Shown: in pieces, positions 35,021 through 43,520 of the stretch | How the letters are laid out: every line of letters begins with the position of its first letter | Numbering within the stretch: the stretch's first letter is position 1 | NCBI RefSeq assembly: GCF_017874615.1 | Contig: NZ_JAGIKV010000005.1 | Location: forward strand, 186,001-250,000 | DNA from: Paenibacillus xylanexedens | GTDB taxonomy: Bacteria; Bacillota; Bacilli; Paenibacillales; Paenibacillaceae | DNA length: 64,000 nt | Reading direction: 5' to 3' | The notes under the pieces: generated by a model | Database searches by the model: none | Told to the model about the DNA's origin: nothing | Seen by the model: the letters and a program-made list of their open reading frames with translations, nothing else | Position numbers and translations under genes: made by a program

Positions 35021-36081
35021 GCGACAAAGAATTAATCTTAAATAGAAATACAAATACAATAACTATTTCTGAATTTTTTGAAAACCATTCTCTCAAAAAA
35101 TATAACTTCGCACCATCCTATCAAAGAAGAGGTGATGCTTGGAGCCTTGAAAAACAATCATTTTTGATTGACAGCATAATGAAAAATTATCCAATACCAC
35201 CCATATTTTTACACGCAAAAGTTAATTCAGAAAATGGAAAAACAGTTTATGACATAATAGATGGTAAACAAAGGCTAACTTCAATTGTTAAATTTATTTC
35301 AAATGAAATTGATTTACCCGAAAACTTTGGTGACGATAGCTATGGCAGTGAGGAATATAATGGTTTGAAGTTTAACGAGATAGATGCTAAGTCTGAATTA
35401 AAATCCAACTTTTGGAAATATAAATTACCTATTGAATATGTTGACACTGAGGATGTAATAGTTGTAAATAACATTTTTGACCGTTTAAACAGAAACGGGG
35501 AGCCATTAAATAATCAAGAACTCCGGCACGCTAAATATAATAAAACAAAATTACTAGAGACAATTCAAGAATTATCGAACATACCATTTTGGAAAACTAG
35601 AGCTCAACAATATCTCGATATAACAAGAATGGAAGATGATGAATTTGTCTCAGAATTAGTGTTCGCAATATTAGAAAATGAACTATTTGACTCCAAACCA
35701 GAAACTTTAGATAAATTGTATGCTAAATGGGATGCTAAATTAGCAAGCAATCCTAACCTAATAGAAGATTTACGCGATAAATTTAACGTATATACTAACT
35801 ACATGCAATCATTAGATTTAGCTTATGAATCGCTCAAAATTGAAGGAGTTAGTCATTTGTATGGCTTATGGTCCTTCTCCATGGCCTGTGCAAATTCTGA
35901 GGTGCCCTTGTCTGAGATCAAGTCTAAAGTTAACGAATTTTTCATCGAATTGAGAGAGAAAAATTTCAATGAGGATTCTATAAAAGAATATAAAAATAGT
36001 ATGTCTTATAACACTAAGTCTAAGGGACAACGTACAAGAAGATTAAAAGCGCTGCTTCAATTCTGTAATATCAACAATTAA
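35017..36081 (+). CDS. DUF262-domain protein (GmrSD-N/ParB-like NTPase-type)
   Basis: 354 residues. The N-terminal domain has YQRR at 35-38 and DGKQR at 82-86, the DGQQR-type nucleotide site of DUF262 proteins such as SspE and GmrS, followed by a helical region. No C-terminal DUF1524 (HNH) nuclease is present, unlike GmrSD or SspE. It is coupled to the SIR2-like gene by a 4-base overlap and ends at a strong bidirectional terminator. A sensor-switch role for the SIR2-like effector is an inference. Confidence 0.85.
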   Translation: MSDKELILNRNTNTITISEFFENHSLKKYNFAPSYQRRGDAWSLEKQSFLIDSIMKNYPIPPIFLHAKVNSENGKTVYDIIDGKQRLTSIVKFISNEIDLPENFGDDSYGSEEYNGLKFNEIDAKSELKSNFWKYKLPIEYVDTEDVIVVNNIFDRLNRNGEPLNNQELRHAKYNKTKLLETIQELSNIPFWKTRAQQYLDITRMEDDEFVSELVFAILENELFDSKPETLDKLYAKWDAKLASNPNLIEDLRDKFNVYTNYMQSLDLAYESLKIEGVSHLYGLWSFSMACANSEVPLSEIKSKVNEFFIELREKNFNEDSIKEYKNSMSYNTKSKGQRTRRLKALLQFCNINN

Positions 36082-36121
36082 TAATACTTTAATACTTATA
36101 ATTTATATTTATTGTAATATT

Positions 36122-36167
36122 AAAAAAGACAAAGTCCTATCTAATAAGATAAGACTTTGTCTTTTTT
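36122..36167. terminator. Strong bidirectional terminator
   Basis: A 15-bp perfect stem (AAAAAAGACAAAGTC / GACTTTGTCTTTTTT) with an inner TATC / GATA pair. It separates the SIR2/DUF262 operon from the convergent restriction enzyme gene. Confidence 0.9.
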
Positions 36168-36235
36168 GTTGCTCTTGCTCTATATTTGATATACTCATCA
36201 CTTTTAATACAAATTTGATTTTATTTATATGAGAT

Positions 36236-37327
36236 TCAAGATACTATACACTCCATATAGCTATCTAAAAATTCTTCTGTAATTCCTTTTATCTTACGCT
36301 TTTTAAATAATACATACATTTCCTCAACAGCACTATAAGGAAAAAATCTCGCATCTAACTCTCTGAACTGTGGGCGGGACGCTTCTCTATAAACCTTTTC
36401 CCTCTCTTCATCAGCTGCGACAATGACATATCTGGTAGGAAAAGGTGGGAGAACTTCACGTAATGCATCTTGAAACCCTTTCATCCTAGTCAGTCCACTT
36501 GTTACACCAGTACTATGCTCAACCTCCATCACAGCTGGCATTAACCTTCCGTTTTTAAACCAGATACAGTCAATTAAATGTGCCGCTCTTTGAGCACTAT
36601 AGTACGGTGCTATAAAATTTTGTTCTTTACTTAAGGAAGCTATTACGCCCTCCATCTCACCAATTTTTTTATCCTTATAAACTATCCCCTTATCATTTTG
36701 TGCAACCCATGTTTTAAATCCTAAATGTTTGCCTATTTCAATAAGAGCTATTTGTATTTGGCTATGTCTCCGTTTCATCTCAATATCTAGTGCAGGGTTG
36801 TTCATCTCCTCAGGTAAAATTAGTGAATCATACACTATATCAGTAAAAGGTACTTCCGAAACCACCATGTCTACCTGTGCTTCAACCAAGGTACTAGGAG
36901 CGTGGGGGTTATTGGGACACCAAATAATATGTTTGTGACCTTTTTTTATTTTATTGTTTGAACTTGTGCTCTCAATCCTCCCCGGGTAGCAATAATAAAA
37001 TTGTGGCGTATGCGCCAGCAACGCTTCTAAGGCAGAACGAGTGTTATAACTTCCTCCGAATATTCTATCTACATTAATTGGCTGATCCGGAATAAATGCG
37101 TTAGCTAGTCTCCATATCATTTGTGATGATATAGATTCGACCCTTGCATCCGTCCATGTTTTACCTTTATCCGAACGTTTTCTTTGAATAGAGATAGGCC
37201 CTTCCGGTCTTACAATATTAACAATTCTTATTTCCGTAGGGGTGTTAGAATGAATGTAGTTAAAGCTAGTATTCTTGGGTAACAATCCAAGTTGATGAAC
37301 AAGATTAGCAGCTGTTAGTTTTTCCAT
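36236..37327 (-). CDS. Probable type II restriction endonuclease
   Basis: 363 residues. It starts inside the end of the cytosine methyltransferase gene (23-base overlap), the standard partnership of a type II system. The stretch AHLIDCIWFKNGRLMPAVME then VEHSTGVTSGLTRM fits a PD-(D/E)xK-like core (D, then E-x-E), and the C terminus ends PTRYVIVAADEER with a helical tail. The recognition sequence is unknown and the fold assignment is by eye. Confidence 0.72.
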   Translation of the reverse strand: MEKLTAANLVHQLGLLPKNTSFNYIHSNTPTEIRIVNIVRPEGPISIQRKRSDKGKTWTDARVESISSQMIWRLANAFIPDQPINVDRIFGGSYNTRSALEALLAHTPQFYYCYPGRIESTSSNNKIKKGHKHIIWCPNNPHAPSTLVEAQVDMVVSEVPFTDIVYDSLILPEEMNNPALDIEMKRRHSQIQIALIEIGKHLGFKTWVAQNDKGIVYKDKKIGEMEGVIASLSKEQNFIAPYYSAQRAAHLIDCIWFKNGRLMPAVMEVEHSTGVTSGLTRMKGFQDALREVLPPFPTRYVIVAADEEREKVYREASRPQFRELDARFFPYSAVEEMYVLFKKRKIKGITEEFLDSYMECIVS

Positions 37328-38456
37328 TTTTATCCACCTTCAAAAAATCTAGTATAGTCTCAGCAATTCCTTTTGATGCTAAATAAGGCACTCCATTCCC
37401 CACTGTTTTGAATGCATTAGATAAAGTGATACCTTGAGGCAATTCATATTCTTTTGGTAAACTTTGTAGTGCCAGCGCTTCAGCAACTGATAAACGCCGC
37501 GCTTTATATGGATGTAGATGTACTTCATTATTTCCATAAGCTACTGTTGGGGAAGGTCTCCAACGATGCAAACGTTTATATGATTTCTTAGAGTCATCCC
37601 CTTCTGGAATTACCAGAAACTTAGCCAGGCCTGCTCTAGGCGTGAAATATTGATCTGCATTAGGATGAGACTCAACCTCATTTTTCTCAAACCAATAATT
37701 AACAGTTAATTCCTCGATAATTTTTTCTGGTTTAATTCTCTCATTATTTTCTTCAAATGTCTCCATCCCAGACCAAGTTATTTCATTAATGTCTTCCATC
37801 CGATATTTTAAGTGTTTTTCCCAAGGGAAAATATCACTAAGGGAATTGATTGAATCAATTTGAATTCCTAAATTTTCTAACACGATCTTTTTAAATCCAA
37901 TTAGAATTATTCTCTCTCTTTGTTGAGGCGCACCATACTCTATCGAATTAATCAAACGTTCTGTCATTACATAGTCATTACTCTGGAGTCTTTCTTTCAT
38001 CAAGTCGTAGAATGCTCTGTGCTTTTTAGTTCTCCACAATCCCTTTACATTTTCAAATAAGAAGAAGTCCGGTGATTGTTTACAAATCAGATCAATGTAT
38101 GTTGCTGATAATTTACCATTCTCTCCTTCGTGTCCTTTGTTTTTACCCCCAACAGAGAAATCCGGACATGGAGGGCCCCCGATAAATCCCACTAAGTTAT
38201 GTTCGTTTTTTGTCTCTTCTATTAATACTGAAAGGTTTTTGCTTTTATCCTCATTCTCAAATTCAGTTATATCACACAAATGATAACCATACCTTGGCTC
38301 TGGAATACCCATTACCTGACGAGAGTACATATATGTTTCAAGAAAAGGACGATGATATTCGTTCACAAACGCAATATTATAACCACTCTTTTCAAAACCA
38401 AGATCTAAAAAACCCGCTCCTGAAAAAAATGAAAAAATCACTGGTGTTTTACTCAT
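37305..38456 (-). CDS. DNA cytosine-5 methyltransferase
   Basis: 383 residues from the ATG at 38456 (AGGTAGGG upstream). Motif I FFSGAGFLDLGFEK, motif IV GGPPCPDFSVGG (catalytic Cys at about 97), motif VI ENVKG and motif VIII QQRERIILIG are all present, as is a C-terminal motif X-like GNGVP. It protects DNA from the adjacent restriction enzyme by methylating a cytosine. It is co-transcribed with, and overlaps, the endonuclease gene. Confidence 0.95.
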   Translation of the reverse strand: MSKTPVIFSFFSGAGFLDLGFEKSGYNIAFVNEYHRPFLETYMYSRQVMGIPEPRYGYHLCDITEFENEDKSKNLSVLIEETKNEHNLVGFIGGPPCPDFSVGGKNKGHEGENGKLSATYIDLICKQSPDFFLFENVKGLWRTKKHRAFYDLMKERLQSNDYVMTERLINSIEYGAPQQRERIILIGFKKIVLENLGIQIDSINSLSDIFPWEKHLKYRMEDINEITWSGMETFEENNERIKPEKIIEELTVNYWFEKNEVESHPNADQYFTPRAGLAKFLVIPEGDDSKKSYKRLHRWRPSPTVAYGNNEVHLHPYKARRLSVAEALALQSLPKEYELPQGITLSNAFKTVGNGVPYLASKGIAETILDFLKVDKNGKTNSC

Positions 38457-38633
38457 TATAATTACCCTACCTTGGATCAATTTTTAATAAATTACAAACT
38501 AATGTTCGCTCTTTAGTTTACACTTTTAAGCTTGTGTACTACAAGCTTTTTGTATCCAAGGTAATCGTAAATTCATTTAAAGCTGCCCCAACGAAATTCT
38601 TCTTATTTTGGAAAAGATATAAATTAACCAAAC

Positions 38634-39395
38634 TTAACTATTCAAATGTAACATTACATTTTTCAATTCTTCTATTGTGTAGGCAGGTTTCTTACGATGT
38701 AACATTGCATGACAATTAGGACAAACGGGTCTTAAATCTTTTATAGGATCTACTGCATATTTCTTTCCTATTTGATTTAGTTCAACTAAATGATGTACCT
38801 GAGTATATTTTTCACCAATAATTCCATATTTTTCTTCGAAACTAAAGTTACAGACGGTACAACTTAATCCATAATGATCAATACACTTTTGCCGAGCCTC
38901 GGGATTACGCTCATAAATATTTACAGTTCTTCTCTTGCTAGTTCCTTCATAATACTCTTCTAAGAATTCATTTTCTTCTGTTGGGTGAGTAGTTCGATTT
39001 TCATGATCTTTAAACGACCATAATATTCTAACAGGATGAGAATTCTCAATCAGTTTAACTTTCCCAAGCCCATGATAAGTAAACATTAACTCTTTACTAT
39101 TATCTCTAGTAAAAATATATATTTCCCCTTTAGGATTTAATATAGATTTTAAAGTTGGTGAGTTTATGCCATGAGAATTTTTACTGAACCACTGAAAATA
39201 GTCTCCAATAAATTTATTATTATAATCATGCCCCGTTCGTCCAGCAGAGTTAATGTTTGCAAATATAAAAAAATCAGCTTCAAATTTTGTGTAGCCTGTA
39301 TTCCAATTTCCACCTTGCTTTATCACTGGAACATCTAAAATTTTATAGACATCCTTTCTAGAATATTTATTACCAACTACAAATAGATTACTCAT
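38634..39395 (-). CDS. HNH endonuclease with DUF3427-like N-terminal domain
   Basis: 253 residues. Residues about 8-115 (YSRKDVYKILDVPVIKQGG and YTKFEADFFIFANI) resemble the C-terminal DUF3427 domain of PLD-type helicases. The C-terminal HNH nuclease has CTVCNFSFEEKYG, HHLVELNQIG and RPVCPNCHAMLHR, with paired CxxC zinc ligands. This pattern occurs in McrA-like enzymes that cut modified DNA, so a type IV restriction role is likely. GGAGTG precedes the ATG. It is 177 bases upstream of the methyltransferase gene on the same strand. Confidence 0.87.
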   Translation of the reverse strand: MSNLFVVGNKYSRKDVYKILDVPVIKQGGNWNTGYTKFEADFFIFANINSAGRTGHDYNNKFIGDYFQWFSKNSHGINSPTLKSILNPKGEIYIFTRDNSKELMFTYHGLGKVKLIENSHPVRILWSFKDHENRTTHPTEENEFLEEYYEGTSKRRTVNIYERNPEARQKCIDHYGLSCTVCNFSFEEKYGIIGEKYTQVHHLVELNQIGKKYAVDPIKDLRPVCPNCHAMLHRKKPAYTIEELKNVMLHLNS

Positions 39396-39423
39396 TTAAT
39401 ATCACTCCAATAATTTTAAGTCC

Positions 39424-40332
39424 TCAAGGTAATAATCTTTTAGCTTCATCAGATATTTTTTTAAGATCAGCTTCATCAAGCTGGTTGGGCAATTTGAGTT
39501 TAGAAGGATATATCCTCTGATTAAAAAAGGTATCTATCCTAGTGAATTTAATTTGAATTACGCTATCTCTGGGTACAGCTATTTTATTCTTATTATCTTT
39601 ATCGGCAACAAATATATATCCACTTAAGTTATGATTTATAATTCTTCTGTCATTTAATTCAGTGTTGTCTTTTAAAAGAATGGTTACTAAAACGTCCATA
39701 CGTTGGATTAACAAAAAGTATTTTTTAAATAAAATCGTGTTTAAGAACATTATGAAAACAACAATTAATAATGTTAGCTTGTAATAATCATTAATATTAT
39801 TTAGTGATAGGAGTACCCAATTAGTGTTAGGTGAGTTGAGTTGCATTTTGTTATTTATCTCTAATAAAATTATGTTGATTAATAAACTAAAATAAAGATT
39901 CATTAATACATATGTAAAAGAAGGAAATACAAACAATATGATAATAACAGGCCATATCCCTAAACGATTTGAATTCGGTTTACTCCTCAGACGAATGATA
40001 TATCTATGAATTTGTGGGATAAAAATAACTGCAAGAATAAAGGTTATGAATATGAGCAAGATAAAGAACATGTACTTATTCCATAAAATATTGATTATCC
40101 ACAAATTTAATCTTTCTATTTTCCCACCCAGTTTTGTTATAGGAAGAAAGTAAATTAGTGAAAATATTATCACTACAAAATTTGTGAAAATACTCCTCCC
40201 TAGTTTAGCTGGAGCACTTATAAAAAGTTGTTCTTCTTTAGTTAATGTTGGTCTTATAACTCCAATAATTAAAGTCATGCCTAATAAAATACTTCCTATT
40301 TTGTAAAGTACATCGATGACATCTTTCAGCAT
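39424..40332 (-). CDS. Multi-pass membrane protein of unknown function
   Basis: 302 residues from the ATG at 40332 (GAGG upstream). About five or six hydrophobic segments in the first 210 residues, then a soluble C-terminal region of about 90 residues with IAVPRDSVIQIKF. No family was recognised. It is AT-rich like the neighbouring defence genes and lies between the HNH nuclease and the truncated helicase, so it belongs to the island. It could be a membrane effector, but there is no direct evidence. Confidence 0.65.
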   Translation of the reverse strand: MLKDVIDVLYKIGSILLGMTLIIGVIRPTLTKEEQLFISAPAKLGRSIFTNFVVIIFSLIYFLPITKLGGKIERLNLWIINILWNKYMFFILLIFITFILAVIFIPQIHRYIIRLRSKPNSNRLGIWPVIIILFVFPSFTYVLMNLYFSLLINIILLEINNKMQLNSPNTNWVLLSLNNINDYYKLTLLIVVFIMFLNTILFKKYFLLIQRMDVLVTILLKDNTELNDRRIINHNLSGYIFVADKDNKNKIAVPRDSVIQIKFTRIDTFFNQRIYPSKLKLPNQLDEADLKKISDEAKRLLP

Positions 40333-40414
40333 AGTATTAACCTCATTTTTCCGATTTTTAGTTTTAATTACTTTGTCCCCAACGGAGTGCATATAAAGCA
40401 TAGCAAATCCCGCA

Positions 40415-41028
40415 CTAAGAAACGCCAGCCTTGAGGTAGGTTACTTCCATATACGGGGTTGTGATGATCCGCAGCTTCCCACCGCTCGCCGTGAATTGTT
40501 CAAGCTGTTCCAGCAGCAGGCGAAGCCCGCTGAATTTGATAAATGACACCAGCCAATCGATCCGGTCGGCGGTCACGATTTCCTTTTGCAACTCCAATAA
40601 CATACTCGGCTCGGACTTTGCACCTGTGAACAAAGAGCTTTGGGCGATCGGTGTATCTGGACGTACGATTTTGGTATCTCTGACCGCACGAATGCTGTTC
40701 AACTTGGAGTACACATGAGTCAACACTTCCCCCCTGCTCATCCAGTTGCAATTCGTTGTATTCTTTTTCCCCCAGTGTGCCTTTCAGGGTAGCAATAATC
40801 TCATTGCACGTTCGGATTTTCGCCAACACAGCTGTCTTATCCTCCGTTTGTTCCCGTACAATCTTGAGCGCTCGCCGGGTCACTGCCGCCAAATAAGTGG
40901 ACAGCAGTTTACGTGCTTCCTCTGCATCTAGCTTCTCGGTTCCAACATTATACACATCCGGGTCCAGGCGCCGAAATCTCCTGTCTGGTGATGGTGTTGA
41001 TAAGCTGTTCATATATGCCTTGTTTCAT
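40415..41028 (-). pseudogene. Truncated, frameshifted PLD/DUF3427-type helicase (N-terminal part)
   Basis: Joined frames read MKQGIYEQLINTITRQEISA, then (one extra C) LDPDVYNVGTEKLDAEEARK and on to NELQLDEQG, then (extra G in a run of six G) EVLTHVYSKLNSIRAV, then LQKEIVTADRIDWLVSFIKF, and end in TTPYMEVTYLKA. This matches the N terminus and start of the PLD domain of DUF3427 helicases. The helicase core and C terminus are missing; the frame stops where the AT-rich island begins. GAGG precedes the ATG. Confidence 0.75.
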
Positions 41029-41156
41029 GAATGTACCTCGTGTGGGTGTAGGATGGTTGTGGATCGTTCTCTATGTATATGGTGAGCTAAAAATTGTTTC
41101 TTCTATATTATCGACCAACCTGTGGAAGATTTCATTAGTTGTTTTGTTTTCATAGG

Positions 41157-41191
41157 AAAAAGCACCTCTACTTTTGGTTTGGTAGAAGTGC
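41157..41191 (-). terminator. Terminator of the WXG nuclease toxin/immunity unit
   Basis: GCACCTCTAC / GTAGAAGTGC stem (one mismatch) followed on the minus strand by TTTTTCC, just downstream of the immunity gene. Confidence 0.8.
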
Positions 41192-41212
41192 CTGAATCTT
41201 AATTATTGTGCT

Positions 41213-41689
41213 TCAGTTAAATGTTTTTGGATCTATATAGCACCAATCATTATTGTAGGATGCCTTTATCTTTTTCATATCATCCAAATTGTAAAACCAA
41301 TCTTCTTCAATCCATACTCTTGCATCGGGAAACTCGCTCAGAAAAGCAAAAAGGAATTTAAATAACAGATCCTCATTATCATCAAAGTCATCAGAAACTA
41401 CTGCTTTAAAATATTCATTTTGCGTATCATCCCAATCATAAGTAACGGTTTGAAATTCATAAGGTTCATCATATACACTAAAGCTAAGCGTCCTTGAGTA
41501 ATTCTCCTTAAATGGCGTGTCGCTTATATATAGCCGAGTATATTTTAATGCACCTTCGCTATCGTAAGTTTCTTCATCATTATCAAAGAAAAGTTTCTCT
41601 TTCATGCATATATTTTTAATAGTACTCAATAAATTACTTACTGACGTGCTTCCTCCACGTTTAAATAATACAAAAGATGACATTCCCAT
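41213..41689 (-). CDS. Candidate immunity protein for the WXG nuclease toxin
   Basis: 158 residues, strongly acidic, with no recognised family. The start ATG overlaps the toxin stop codon (TAATG). An acidic protein is expected to mask a DNA-binding nuclease domain. The immunity role is inferred from position and charge. Confidence 0.65.
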   Translation of the reverse strand: MGMSSFVLFKRGGSTSVSNLLSTIKNICMKEKLFFDNDEETYDSEGALKYTRLYISDTPFKENYSRTLSFSVYDEPYEFQTVTYDWDDTQNEYFKAVVSDDFDDNEDLLFKFLFAFLSEFPDARVWIEEDWFYNLDDMKKIKASYNNDWCYIDPKTFN

Positions 41690-42915
41690 TATTTCAATAC
41701 TCCTCCTAGCTCTTCGAGTGAACTCACAACAGTTACACCTTTACTATTGAATTCTTTAATCATTTTATCTGTTTGCTTATTTGCGGTATCAAAACTTTCA
41801 TCGATATACAGCACGATCCTTCTTCCCTCATAGTTAAAAAATTGAGAGTTGTTTGGATTAACGTACTTATCGATTTGATCAATTTTAACAGAAGATATTG
41901 ACTTCTTAACCTCTATAATTTGATTGTGTGTCATAACATCAATATCTCCCGCAGGTTTGCCGGTGGATATATTATCTAACTTTAGCCCAAATCCTGTAAC
42001 TTCAACTATTCCCTGAACAAAATCTCCTACTTTACCTTCAATTGCTTTGCCGGTATTCCTACTATTCATCGCACTTTCAATTGCATTTGGAATATTTTTA
42101 GGGTTTTGTTCAACCCATTTTATTATACTACCGTACGGGTTTTCAAATTCGATTTCTAAACCTTTATTCGTCTTTGTTACAACTGCAGCATTAAATTGTT
42201 TACTCCCTTTATCTACCTCCTTCTTACCTCCACCCGATCCACCCAGATCGGTATGCTTGTCATCCATTGAACGAAAAGCTTTGCCAAACAAAACATACGC
42301 TAGGGCCTGTCCCGTCATCGCCCCACCGTAATACCCTGCACCATTCTCATCGACCTGCTTCTTCTGCTCTTCTACAAATTGCTCTATATCAGACCTCGCC
42401 GTTCCCGTACCCCAGGCCGTATCCCATGCAAATTGAATACCACGCCCAACGTCTACAACTTTGCCCACTGTCATGGCATATGCCACACTGCCTATTGTAC
42501 TGAACGGGTTATCGAAGAAAGCTTCTGCCGTCTGCCCCATTCCCGTTATTGTTTCTCCTACTGATTTATCAAGCAGCCCTACAGCGAAATTGCGCTTCAG
42601 CTCTTCTGGGATGTACAACGCAACCTCGCCTGAGCCGTCCGTTGTTCTGAAGTTCATTGCGATAAACGTAAACTCTTTCTGGATTTCGTCCAACAGCCCT
42701 AGTGTAGTCGGGAACACTTCTTTCACCTGCATAAAATCCCAGAAGAATCTCTCTCCTGTCACACCCGACCAATCGGATTGCAACATATAAATGGATTTCT
42801 CCAGTTCCCAGACCATTCGCTCCAGTTCCTGTTTCTTCTGTTGGACCAACCGGGCCTTTTCCTCCAATAGATCGGGATGTACCTCGATTCGCTGCATTTC
42901 CTTATCACCCGCCAA
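41689..42915 (-). CDS. WXG100-domain type VII effector with C-terminal PD-(D/E)xK nuclease
   Basis: 408 residues. The N-terminal WXG100 domain has WSG at 49-51 and ERFFWDFMQ, closely matching the first toxin (ERFFYDFQQ). The middle is a transport-associated linker, including a Gly-rich patch (GGSGGGKKE). The C-terminal ~90 residues contain GDIDV and IIEVKKS, the D-x(n)-E-x-K core of restriction-like nucleases. The target is probably DNA. The start is uncertain between TTG 42915 and ATG 42897. Confidence 0.8.
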   Translation of the reverse strand: MAGDKEMQRIEVHPDLLEEKARLVQQKKQELERMVWELEKSIYMLQSDWSGVTGERFFWDFMQVKEVFPTTLGLLDEIQKEFTFIAMNFRTTDGSGEVALYIPEELKRNFAVGLLDKSVGETITGMGQTAEAFFDNPFSTIGSVAYAMTVGKVVDVGRGIQFAWDTAWGTGTARSDIEQFVEEQKKQVDENGAGYYGGAMTGQALAYVLFGKAFRSMDDKHTDLGGSGGGKKEVDKGSKQFNAAVVTKTNKGLEIEFENPYGSIIKWVEQNPKNIPNAIESAMNSRNTGKAIEGKVGDFVQGIVEVTGFGLKLDNISTGKPAGDIDVMTHNQIIEVKKSISSVKIDQIDKYVNPNNSQFFNYEGRRIVLYIDESFDTANKQTDKMIKEFNSKGVTVVSSLEELGGVLK

Positions 42916-43085
42916 CCTGACCGTAGTTTATGTACCTAAATTTTAACAAGTATGAAGGAAGATTGGAATCAAACGGAAGGATCATTTCCTCAGAGGTTAT
43001 CCGGTAGTTGGGCAACATCCTTGGGTAACTATTTTTGCACATTAATGCATGGATGAATGCCGTTGAGTCGACTGGGTATCTTGTA

Positions 43086-43119
43086 CAAAAAGAACGACTT
43101 CTATCACAGATAGAAGTCG
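43086..43119 (-). terminator. Terminator of the DUF4183 gene
   Basis: An 11-bp perfect stem (CGACTTCTATC / GATAGAAGTCG) with a 3-base loop, followed on the minus strand by TTCTTTTTG. Confidence 0.8.
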
Positions 43120-43153
43120 CACCAGATAACGATACAGCATGATTAAATCTTCT

Positions 43154-43438
43154 TTAAGACACTACAAATTGTACAACAATTGGAGTCCCATCATTTAAAG
43201 CATCTCCACCGGGAATTGTAATTGTAGTCGTCGTAGTCGAGGACGTATCTGCTGTTTGCATAAGGCCGTTAATATAAAGATTGTAGTAGTTGTAGGTGCC
43301 TGGAAATGCGGTTGCAGCTACACCAGCGTCGTTTGTAAAAGCAGTCGCAGCAATGGCAAACGTTGCCCCAGTGCCGGTCCCATCACCAATGGTTGCAACA
43401 AATCTTAAACTGTTCTGAAAGGGTGTCACAAGTGGCAT
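43154..43438 (-). CDS. DUF4183 domain protein
   Basis: 94 residues from the ATG at 43438 (GGAGGTGAG upstream). It is a beta-rich DUF4183 domain with FTNDAGVAATAF, YNLYINGLMQ and a closing VQFVVS. The same fold ends the collagen-like protein encoded upstream. Such proteins are found in spore surface or exosporium layers. The two genes lie together and are probably co-expressed late in sporulation; that is inference. Confidence 0.85.
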   Translation of the reverse strand: MPLVTPFQNSLRFVATIGDGTGTGATFAIAATAFTNDAGVAATAFPGTYNYYNLYINGLMQTADTSSTTTTTITIPGGDALNDGTPIVVQFVVS

Positions 43439-43520
43439 GTTTCTCACCTCCTACCTAACATAGTATATGTGGTAGGTTTGGGAGTAGTGAAGGCAAAGGA
43501 ACCAGCAACTAAAACCAATT

